20,642 bases of DNA from Akkermansiaceae bacterium UBA5689 (lineage in GTDB: Bacteria > Verrucomicrobiota > Verrucomicrobiia > Verrucomicrobiales > Akkermansiaceae). How positions within the stretch are numbered: position 1 is the stretch's first letter; each line of letters starts with the position of its first letter. Made by a program: the position numbers and the translations under genes. Under the pieces are notes generated by a model. The model saw only the letters and a list, made by a program, of their open reading frames with translations, did not search any database and was not told the origin of the DNA. The stretch is taken from positions 75,948 to 96,589 of the forward strand of contig DIHT01000066.1 of NCBI GenBank assembly GCA_002420305.1, read 5' to 3'. Shown here one piece after another: positions 1 through 5,631 of this stretch.

Positions 1-632
1 GCATCAACAACAAGCAAGGTATGGTGAGGGGCGCCTTCATCCTGCTTGCCAAGGATACGACTAATTTTTCCCAGCTCTTCCATCAGGTTATGACTGGTGT
101 GGAGGCGGCCTGCAGTGTCGCAGATCAGCACCTGAGTGCCATTGCTTATAGCCTGTTGATGAGCCGTGTAGCAGACCGATGCCGGATCTGCGTTCTTGGC
201 CCCTTTAACAAGTGGAATATGGAGTCTTTCTGACCACCGTTCCAATTGTTCGACAGCAGCAGCTCTAAAGGTATCTGCGGCAGCCAATGCTACTGAGGTT
301 CCCTGCTGCGCGAAAAGTCTGGCAAGCTTCGCTGCGGAGGTCGTCTTGCCGGTTCCATTGACTCCTACGATGAGAATGACCAGCGGCCGACCATCCTCGG
401 GGAGATCGAGATCTGTTCGGTCCTTCGGGAAAACTTCCGAAATATGCTGGCGGGTCGCCTCCACAACATCTTCAGCCGAAATTTTACGCCCGAGTGTGCG
501 GAGGCTTTCCACAATCTCCAGAGAAGTTCTGACGCCGAGATCAGCTGCGATTAGATCAGCTTCCAGCTCATCCCAATCTACGTCTGAGCGATTCGCGACC
601 TTGTTGTAGAGGTTCTTGAAGAATCCAGCCAT
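1..632 (-). CDS. ftsY: Signal recognition particle receptor FtsY (3'-truncated by window edge)
   Basis: FtsY is the SRP receptor GTPase that docks ribosome-nascent chain-SRP complexes at the inner membrane for cotranslational insertion. The first 210 residues are visible and the reading frame is still open at base 1. They show the four-helix N domain (about 1-80) and then the G domain: P-loop GVNGTGKTTS at 90-99, the SRP-GTPase insertion motif AADTFRAAAVEQL at 118-130, DTAGRLHT at 172-179 and the start of LLVVDA at 206-211. The wording of these motifs favours FtsY over Ffh. There is no long acidic A domain, so this is a short FtsY made essentially of NG. The ATG at 632 gives a normal start (MAGFFKNLYNKV) but has no Shine-Dalgarno sequence. 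It lies 128 nt downstream of the phosphodiesterase gene on the same strand, so it may have its own promoter. Confidence 0.95.
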   Translation of the reverse strand, partial: MAGFFKNLYNKVANRSDVDWDELEADLIAADLGVRTSLEIVESLRTLGRKISAEDVVEATRQHISEVFPKDRTDLDLPEDGRPLVILIVGVNGTGKTTSAAKLARLFAQQGTSVALAAADTFRAAAVEQLERWSERLHIPLVKGAKNADPASVCYTAHQQAISNGTQVLICDTAGRLHTSHNLMEELGKISRILGKQDEGAPHHTLLVVD

Positions 633-760
633 GTTGGTGAGGGGTAAGAGGCGCAGGAATGTTGCTCAGTGTGGAGCGCTTTATTCATCCCTTGCGGGCC
701 GGAGGTTCTCGAATTCCTTACCTGAGGCAAGATATTTGACCGTAGAACAGCATCTCTTTC

Positions 761-1576
761 TTATGGAAGGGGGGTCTCTAGCGGTCTCTTCAAGCCCTTT
801 CGTAGTAACCCCGGGTAGTCCGTGGTTATTGAACGACAGCCCATTGTTATGAATCTCTGAGCTGTGGCAGGGTCGTTGACTGTCCACACGTGGTGCTGAA
901 AGCCTTTTCGGTTCAGGCTGTCCAAGTGAGCCTTGCTTAGTCCCGGGTGAGAGCTTGATCCCAGTCCGTTTGCTTTAATCTCTGCGAGAGTTGCGAGTAG
1001 GTGGGGCAGCTTTTTGTCGGGGTCGTGGGAAGCCCTTGCATCGAAGCTGTAGAGCCAGTTGACTGTCCACTCTGGCAATTGTTTCTTGAGAGACTTGACG
1101 ACGTTTTTCTGGAAGGAAATGACGACGATTTGATCATTGGTCAGGCCGCTTTGTTTAACTGCTTTGATGAGGGCGGGAATGATTTCAGGACCGCATTTGA
1201 CCTCGATGAAAATCCGCTTTCCCGGGGGGACACAATCGAGGACTTCTTCAATGGTCGGGATTCTTGTCCCAGCAAAGACCTTTCCTTTCCATGATCCAGC
1301 ATCGAGGGTCTGAAGTTCTGCCAATGTGCTCTTGTTGATGGACAGGTCTTTTCCCGTGAGCTTCTTGGTGGTTCGATCGTGAAAACATACAATTCGCCCA
1401 TCGCGAGTGAGGTGAAAATCGCCCTCGATAGCGTCAGCTCCCTGCTCCCAAGCTAGAAGGAATGCCCTTAAGGTATTTTCTGGTGCCTCTCCTGAGGCGC
1501 CGCGGTGTGCGACGATAAAGGGTTCGGCGAAGAGAGGCATCGAGAGGAACAGCAGGAAGTAGAGAAGAGATTTCAC
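761..1576 (-). CDS. Secreted glycerophosphodiester phosphodiesterase (GDPD family)
   Basis: Predicted to hydrolyse glycerophosphodiesters to glycerol 3-phosphate and an alcohol, probably outside the cytoplasm. The protein has 271 residues. Residues 1-17 form a classic signal peptide (hydrophobic LLYFLLFLSMPLFA, likely cleaved after Ala17). The GDPD signature follows: His24-Arg25-Gly in AHRGASGEAPENT, Glu51 and Asp53 in the metal-binding segment IEGDFHLT, His66-Asp67, the IEVKCG strand near 126, and the C-terminal VWTVNDP motif. Length is normal for a single-domain UgpQ-like enzyme. The best start is a GTG directly before the signal peptide; no ATG or Shine-Dalgarno sequence fits better. It lies 87 nt downstream of the DUF1080 gene on the same strand and may be co-transcribed with it. 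Substrate (phospholipid headgroup or teichoic-acid-like polymer) cannot be read from sequence. Confidence 0.9.
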   Translation of the reverse strand: MKSLLYFLLFLSMPLFAEPFIVAHRGASGEAPENTLRAFLLAWEQGADAIEGDFHLTRDGRIVCFHDRTTKKLTGKDLSINKSTLAELQTLDAGSWKGKVFAGTRIPTIEEVLDCVPPGKRIFIEVKCGPEIIPALIKAVKQSGLTNDQIVVISFQKNVVKSLKKQLPEWTVNWLYSFDARASHDPDKKLPHLLATLAEIKANGLGSSSHPGLSKAHLDSLNRKGFQHHVWTVNDPATAQRFITMGCRSITTDYPGLLRKGLKRPLETPLP

Positions 1577-1663
1577 GGATCAGTGAAGATTTAGGTGAAG
1601 GAGTGAAAAGATCTTAAATAGACAGTGAGAGGCCAGATTCCCGCAGCCAACCACCTTGCAGAT

Positions 1664-2395
1664 CTATAACTTTCTGAGGTAGAGTCGACGCCATTTAACA
1701 TGGGTCGATCTTCCGCCGTGGACCTGGAGAGCGATAAAGCCCTCGGGAGTGAAGTGAGTTTCATCATTATCCTCGAAGTCAGCCCGCGATACTCCGTTGA
1801 GCCATGTCTGGATGCGCCTGCCGTTACACTTGATAACGATCGTATTCCATTCCTTCCAGCGGAAGAGCTCTCTCCCCCTCAAGGAAAATGTTGAGGCGGC
1901 CTGTCCGCTGTTCCCGGTCGTGAACTTCCCGGGAAAGAGCCACCCGCGACGTGCTTCGTCATAGACTCCAGCGGTGTAGGATCGCTTCGCGTCATTATCG
2001 TGTTCACATTGGTATCCAAAGACTCGTCCCGTCTGGTTTCGTTGCTGCGAGCGGAACTGACATCCCGAATTGCCGGAGCGATCGACGAATTGAAATTGGA
2101 ACGTCAAAATGAAGTCGCGATAAATCTCTTTAGTGCAAAGGAAGGTGTTACCTCGAATATTTTTCCCGTAGCCAACAATAGCGCCGTCTTCGACCTTGTA
2201 TTTGCCGGTTCCTCCAGCCTTTCGCCAGCCTGCCAAGGTCTTGCCGTCAAAGAGTGAGGCGTATCCATCTTGACGGAGGGCGGCAGGGCCAGCTCCAAAG
2301 GGTAGTTCAATTAACGGCGCAGGATGTTCGGGCGCTCCTGATGCCAAGCACGGAAACATGGCCAGAAAGATGAAGGGGAACTTCATTGTGCTCAT
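1664..2395 (-). CDS. Secreted DUF1080 / 3-keto-disaccharide hydrolase-like protein
   Basis: A 243-residue protein with an N-terminal signal peptide (about 1-20, probable cleavage around ASGA) and one DUF1080 (PF06439) jelly-roll domain from about residue 42 to the end. Diagnostic segments are YASLFDGKTLAGWRKAGG, the strand IYRDFILTFQFQF, SGNSGCQFRSQ, YQCEHD, GVYDEARRGW, and the ending EWNTIVIKCNGRRIQTWLNGV. Some members hydrolyse 3-keto-glycosides made by FAD sugar 3-dehydrogenases; many are uncharacterised proteins of planctomycetes and verrucomicrobia. An ATG at 2386 (fourth codon) is an equally possible start and leaves the signal peptide intact. The gene lies 38 nt after the BioF-like gene. 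Family assignment is secure; enzymatic activity on a keto-sugar is inferred. Confidence 0.88.
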   Translation of the reverse strand: MSTMKFPFIFLAMFPCLASGAPEHPAPLIELPFGAGPAALRQDGYASLFDGKTLAGWRKAGGTGKYKVEDGAIVGYGKNIRGNTFLCTKEIYRDFILTFQFQFVDRSGNSGCQFRSQQRNQTGRVFGYQCEHDNDAKRSYTAGVYDEARRGWLFPGKFTTGNSGQAASTFSLRGRELFRWKEWNTIVIKCNGRRIQTWLNGVSRADFEDNDETHFTPEGFIALQVHGGRSTHVKWRRLYLRKL

Positions 2396-2433
2396 GCTTG
2401 GGCATTGGAACCGCCCTGACGAGAAGAAAGGAA

Positions 2434-3582
2434 TCAGGAACTCTTGAGCAAGTTCTTGTGGAGCCCTTCGATCGACTCTGCCGTATGCTCAGCAGAAAGT
2501 GTAATTCGCAGTCGGGCTGATCCCCGTGGTACAGTTGGGAACCGTATTGCCGGAGCGAGATAACCGGCTTCCAGAAGAGCTAAGGAGGCATTGAGAGCGG
2601 CTTCGTTAGTGCCCAGAATTACAGGCATGATTGCACTGCTAGGTTTCTTCCCAAGGAGCTCAGCGAGTCTCGATATATTTGACCAGAGACGACTCCTGAG
2701 TGCTTCTCCTTGGGATGAGGTGATTACCTCAATCCCGCAAAGCGAGGCAGCGGCCTGAGCTGGTGGGGGAGCAGTGGAATAGATAAAGGGCCGCGCCTTG
2801 TTAACGAGAAGGTCAATCCAAGAGCGACTTGCGGCAACATATCCTCCTCCCGAACCGATTGCCTTGCCGAGAGTTCCCATTTGAAAAGTGACGCGGTCCT
2901 GGATGCCTAATTCCTCAGCTAGTCCCTGACCGCCGGAACCGAGAATCCCGACGGCATGCGCCTCATCAAGAAGAAGAAGGGCATGGTGCTGCTCTACGAG
3001 GTTAATAATCTCGGGAAGTGGTGCCCGGTCGCCATCCATGCTGAATATGGACTCAGTCACGACTATGAGCCGCGAGCTTCCAGCGAGCCGTTCACGGTAA
3101 TGCCTCAGGAGGTCTTCGAGTTTGTTGAGGTCGTTATGGGGGTAGACCCGGAGGGTTGCCCCGGACTGGCGGGCGCCATCGATCAAGCTGGCATGACAGA
3201 GCTTATCAAGAATGACCACATCTCCTTTTGTGAGAAATGCACCAAGCACCCCAATTGCAGTGGCGTATCCGTTGGCAAAGCTCAAGGCCGCCTGAGTGCC
3301 CTTCCACTCCGCGATTTTCTCTTCAAGGGCGTGATGGGGAGGAAGGGTGCCTGAAATGAGGCGGGACGCCCCTGATCCGGCTCCATGGCGTCTGGTTGCC
3401 TCACATGCAGCATTTACCAGCGCTTCGTCTCGAGAAAGCCCGAGATAATCATTGGAGGAGAAATTAACAATCTTACGGCCATCGGAGTTGGCGTCGATGA
3501 GCTGTCCTGATTCCATGGGCCGCAGGCTTCTGAGAAGTCCTTCCTCAGACAGGGTGGCGAGTTCGTCCTCCGGGGTTCGCAT
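2434..3582 (-). CDS. bioF: 8-amino-7-oxononanoate synthase-like PLP acyltransferase (BioF family)
   Basis: Predicted cytoplasmic alpha-oxoamine synthase that condenses alanine with pimeloyl-thioester in biotin synthesis. Length is 382 residues, typical for the family. Fold-type I PLP features are clear: NFSSNDYLGLS near 40-50, the GAGSGASRLISGT phosphate loop, FSMDGDRAPLPEI, LLLDEAHAVGILG with the PLP-ring Asp, and MGTLGKAIGSGGGYVA with the Schiff-base lysine at about 240. NDYLGLS and the GSGASR loop favour BioF; glycine C-acetyltransferase (Kbl) and serine-palmitoyltransferase-like paralogs share much of this and are the main alternatives. No other biotin genes are in the window, which weakens the exact functional call. 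It starts 10 nt after the carboxypeptidase stop, which suggests co-transcription. The ATG has no Shine-Dalgarno sequence. Confidence 0.82.
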   Translation of the reverse strand: MRTPEDELATLSEEGLLRSLRPMESGQLIDANSDGRKIVNFSSNDYLGLSRDEALVNAACEATRRHGAGSGASRLISGTLPPHHALEEKIAEWKGTQAALSFANGYATAIGVLGAFLTKGDVVILDKLCHASLIDGARQSGATLRVYPHNDLNKLEDLLRHYRERLAGSSRLIVVTESIFSMDGDRAPLPEIINLVEQHHALLLLDEAHAVGILGSGGQGLAEELGIQDRVTFQMGTLGKAIGSGGGYVAASRSWIDLLVNKARPFIYSTAPPPAQAAASLCGIEVITSSQGEALRSRLWSNISRLAELLGKKPSSAIMPVILGTNEAALNASLALLEAGYLAPAIRFPTVPRGSARLRITLSAEHTAESIEGLHKNLLKSS

Positions 3583-3592
3583 GACAAGCGGG

Positions 3593-4504
3593 TCAGGTTC
3601 CGGTCCTTAAAGCCACTACCGGCCGTATCGTCTGAGGAGATTCCAGTGCCCATCGTAGAAGAGACTCTGAGTCCTTCCAGACCGATGCAGAACTACTTCC
3701 GAGAACAACGGCTATCACGGTTCGGCCATGCAGTGTTCCACTTGCCACCAGGCACTTGCCCGAAGCTCGAGTTGTTCCTGTTTTCATTCCGGTAGCGTAG
3801 GGGAGGCTTTTCAGTAATCGGTTAGTGTTTGTGAGTTTGCTGACCTTGCCGTCGTTATGAATAAAGTCATAGCTACGGATTGTTAGTAGACCACGAATCG
3901 AAGGTTGTCGATACGCGTACCGTGCAAGTTTCGCGATATCTCTTGCGGTAGAATACTGACCTTTCTGTGTCAGTCCGTGTGGATTAAGGAACACACTATT
4001 AGCCATCCCGAGAGAACGTGCTCGAAGAGTCATTTGTTGTGCGAATCTTGGGACGCTCCCAGCGACGTCCCGGGCGAGGGCTACCGAAGCATCGTTTGCA
4101 CTACGGACGAGGATAGCCTTGAGTAACTGGCCACGAGTATACCTGTGACCAGTTTTTAGATAGAGTTTGGTAGGCTCAACTAGAGTATCACTTGAGTGTA
4201 TAACAACAGGGTCACGCAGTGATCCGGCTTCAGACACCAGCAAGGCTGTCATCAACTTCTGGGTGCTGGCAACCGCACATCTCTCATCAGCATTTTTTGC
4301 CATCAGGACCCTTCCGTTACTGGCGTCGATGACGATGACTCGCTTGGCAACGACAGATGGAGGGCCTCCTTGTGGGGAAACTACCGAGTGAGGAATAGGG
4401 ATGCGGGTCGATCCCGCTGTGGTTGTCAGGTTCGGTGGTGCACAGGCAAAGGAGATGAATGAGAGTGCCAAGCAGGCCAGAGACGGGCCAGGTGCAATAT
4501 TCAT
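3593..4504 (-). CDS. D-alanyl-D-alanine carboxypeptidase, peptidase S11 (low-molecular-weight PBP)
   Basis: Predicted periplasmic serine peptidase that trims the terminal D-Ala of peptidoglycan pentapeptides. With the start at the ATG at 4504 it is 303 residues and opens with an export signal (about 1-20). A cysteine at 21 follows the hydrophobic stretch, but SFAC is a poor lipobox, so lipidation is uncertain. All three penicillin-binding motifs are present: S80-T-Q-K83 (SxxK), S135-A-N137 (SxN) and K241-T-G (KTG). There is little sequence beyond the catalytic domain, so the usual C-terminal beta domain and membrane anchor of DacA/DacC are absent. The frame stays open upstream to 4591, but those residues are basic and unlike a signal peptide. 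It is divergent from lexA and 10 nt upstream of the BioF-like gene. Confidence 0.9.
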   Translation of the reverse strand: MNIAPGPSLACLALSFISFACAPPNLTTTAGSTRIPIPHSVVSPQGGPPSVVAKRVIVIDASNGRVLMAKNADERCAVASTQKLMTALLVSEAGSLRDPVVIHSSDTLVEPTKLYLKTGHRYTRGQLLKAILVRSANDASVALARDVAGSVPRFAQQMTLRARSLGMANSVFLNPHGLTQKGQYSTARDIAKLARYAYRQPSIRGLLTIRSYDFIHNDGKVSKLTNTNRLLKSLPYATGMKTGTTRASGKCLVASGTLHGRTVIAVVLGSSSASVWKDSESLLRWALESPQTIRPVVALRTGT

Positions 4505-4585
4505 TGATCGTGATATTCTCATCCAATGAACCATTCTCAAGAGCCAATTTTCCGGCTTCCCCTTACGGGAAGACCAAATAAATAC

Positions 4586-4615
4586 TTGCATTACAGCTCA
4601 TTTAAGAGCAATAGT
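4586..4615 (+). promoter_or_regulatory. Possible lexA promoter
   Basis: TTGCAT at 4586-4591 is separated by 18 nt from AATAGT at 4610-4615, giving weak sigma70-like -35 and -10 elements. The expected transcription start near 4622 would fall inside the LexA box, a standard arrangement for autorepression. The match is modest and the call rests mainly on position. Confidence 0.3.
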
Positions 4616-4628
4616 GTTCAAACAAACA
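4615..4628 (+). promoter_or_regulatory. LexA box upstream of lexA
   Basis: The 14-nt site TGTTCAAACAAACA matches the LexA motif reported for Verrucomicrobia (TGTTC-N4-GAACA) at 9 of 10 specified positions; only the G of the right arm differs. It ends 12 nt before the lexA ATG and lies in the lexA/carboxypeptidase divergent region, so it could repress lexA itself and possibly the opposite gene. The consensus is from memory of published work; the match is read directly. Confidence 0.72.
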
Positions 4629-4640
4629 TTAACTGTTCAA

Positions 4641-5255
4641 ATGTCCCAAAAACTCACGGATAGGCAGCAAGAACTCCTCGATTTTCTCCGCGACTCGCAT
4701 CGACAGACTGGCGTAATGCCCTCCACTCGGGAGATTCAGTCCCATTTTGGATTCGCGAGCCAGACCGCGGCAATGAGTCACCTGCGTGCTCTCGAGCGGA
4801 AGGGGGCCATCAATCGGCTTCCGGGAAAAGCTCGAGCGGTGGTGCTGCCAGAGGATCTGGAACGCGAGGAGATTATTGATATTCCAGTCTATGGAGAAAT
4901 CGCCGCCGGCATGGCTCAAGATGTTGTGCCGGAGCGCGATGGTTGTGTGTCGATCGATGTGACAAGTATCGGCCTTTCCAAGTCAAAGAAGGTATTTGCC
5001 TTGAACGTCCGGGGAGACTCGATGATTGATGCCCATATTTGTGATGGGGACACCGTTGTTCTGGAAATGCGTGAACCACGTGACGGAGATGTCGTTGCGG
5101 CTCTCATCGATGGGGAGACAACCTTGAAGCGATACATCGTGAATTCCGGAAAGCCTCACCTGCAGGCCGAAAATGAAATGTATCCAGATCTCATTCCTTT
5201 GAGCGAGCTGGTGATTCAAGGCGTCATGGTAGCATTGCTGCGGAGGGCGGCCTGA
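4641..5255 (+). CDS. lexA: LexA SOS-response repressor / self-cleaving peptidase S24
   Basis: Transcriptional repressor of DNA-damage genes, inactivated by RecA-stimulated self-cleavage. The protein has 204 residues. The winged helix-turn-helix is at about 1-66 (LTDRQQELLDFL, MPSTREIQSHFGF, then a recognition helix ASQTAAMSHLRALERKG). The cleavage bond is Ala89-Gly90 in GEIAAGMAQ. The Ser-Lys dyad is Ser127 in VRGDSMIDAHICDGD and Lys163 in GETTLKRYIV. I chose the ATG at 4641 because it gives the standard LexA N-terminus. An in-frame GTG at 4614 would add nine residues and put the operator inside the coding region. There is no Shine-Dalgarno sequence; the bases before the ATG are AT-rich. It is expected to be autoregulated through the box at 4615-4628. 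Confidence 0.96.
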   Translation: MSQKLTDRQQELLDFLRDSHRQTGVMPSTREIQSHFGFASQTAAMSHLRALERKGAINRLPGKARAVVLPEDLEREEIIDIPVYGEIAAGMAQDVVPERDGCVSIDVTSIGLSKSKKVFALNVRGDSMIDAHICDGDTVVLEMREPRDGDVVAALIDGETTLKRYIVNSGKPHLQAENEMYPDLIPLSELVIQGVMVALLRRAA

Positions 5256-5262
5256 ACCTGTG

Positions 5263-5280
5263 GAGCGGTCAGAGCGGTCA
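5263..5280. repeat. Two tandem copies of GAGCGGTCA
   Basis: Two perfect, directly adjacent 9-nt copies start 8 nt after the lexA stop codon. Function unknown; they may be chance or a small slippage duplication. Confidence 0.5.
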
Positions 5281-5467
5281 GGTTGTCAGGGCCTTCTCGA
5301 GACAGTTGATTCGACCCGACATGACCGCGGATTCTTCCGCTCAATGACCATGCGCGCCTCGGTTCCATTTTGTGCGGGAGAGAGATCCCCGGTGTCAGAT
5401 GTCCTGAATGGAATCGTGAGAAAAGGCCTGCCACCGATCAAGCCATGTGAGGAAGCCGAGGCTGTTG

Positions 5468-5530
5468 TGAGGTGAGGTGAGGTGAGGTGAGGTGAGGTGA
5501 GGTGAGGTGAGGTGAGGTGAGGTGAGGTGA
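5468..5530 (+). repeat. Pentanucleotide microsatellite (GGTGA)12
   Basis: Twelve uninterrupted perfect copies of GGTGA fill 5471-5530, preceded by a partial unit TGA at 5468-5470. Every plus-strand frame hits a TGA each 15 nt, so the array is not translated on the plus strand; the minus strand is open in all frames. GAGGTGA, which recurs in each unit, is complementary to the 3' end of bacterial 16S rRNA. Simple repeats of this kind are prone to slipped-strand length change. The array ends 101 nt before the DUF1592 gene start. Confidence 0.95.
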
Positions 5531-5534
5531 AAAT

Positions 5535-5582
5535 ATGTATGAGGAAACGGCCTCTCCTCCTCCTAGTATGTCCGGATCTTGA
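5535..5582 (+). CDS. Possible 15-residue leader peptide with a PPP motif
   Basis: ATG at 5535 reads MYEETASPPPSMSGS and stops at TGA 5580-5582. The last pentamer unit places GAGGTGA four nucleotides before this ATG, the clearest Shine-Dalgarno placement in the window. Three successive proline codons are a known cause of ribosome stalling relieved by EF-P, so a leader role for the downstream gene is conceivable. The segment at 5551-5563 is CU-rich and could pair with the purine-rich array. No homolog is known to me, and it may be a chance ORF. Confidence 0.25.
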   Translation: MYEETASPPPSMSGS

Positions 5583-5631
5583 AATTGCCTTTGGCAGAAT
5601 CGGATAGGGAAGTGTAGAGTTCCCTCAGGAA

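Larger units (their letters stand above)
5256..5631. other. 376-nt intergenic region between lexA and the DUF1592 gene
   Basis: No convincing conserved gene was found here. Contents in order: a tandem duplication of the 9-mer GAGCGGTCA (5263-5280), about 185 nt of unremarkable sequence, a pentanucleotide array (5468-5530), a possible short leader ORF (5535-5582), and about 50 nt leading to the next start. A possible 71-codon frame at 5260-5475 has no recognisable features. No clear terminator for lexA was found. Confidence 0.7.

Noticed and set aside
196..609. 137-codon open frame antisense to ftsY
   Set aside because: Ser/Arg/Thr-rich composition typical of antisense frames; the minus strand is clearly FtsY.
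633..760. Terminator between the phosphodiesterase gene and ftsY
   Set aside because: A 6-bp CTTGCC/GGTAAG hairpin exists but has a 3-nt loop, a G-T pair and no T-run.
2956..3354. 132-codon open frame antisense to the bioF-like gene
   Set aside because: Contained within conserved PLP-enzyme coding sequence with no independent motif.
4614..4640. GTG start that would extend LexA by nine residues
   Set aside because: It would put the LexA box inside the coding sequence and add residues not typical of LexA, whose family N-terminus fits the ATG at 4641.
4634..4647. Second TGTTC half-site before lexA
   Set aside because: The matching right arm is absent (1 of 5 bases), so it is not a convincing second LexA box.
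5260..5475. 71-codon frame between lexA and the repeat array
   Set aside because: Starts with GTG, has no recognisable motif and runs into the simple repeat; probably chance.
5468..5530. CRISPR-like array
   Set aside because: The units are 5 nt with no spacers, so this is a microsatellite.
5579..5607. Sigma70 promoter before the DUF1592 gene (TTGAAA plus GGATAG/GATAGG)
   Set aside because: The -10 element is too poor at 17 or 18 nt spacing to claim a promoter.
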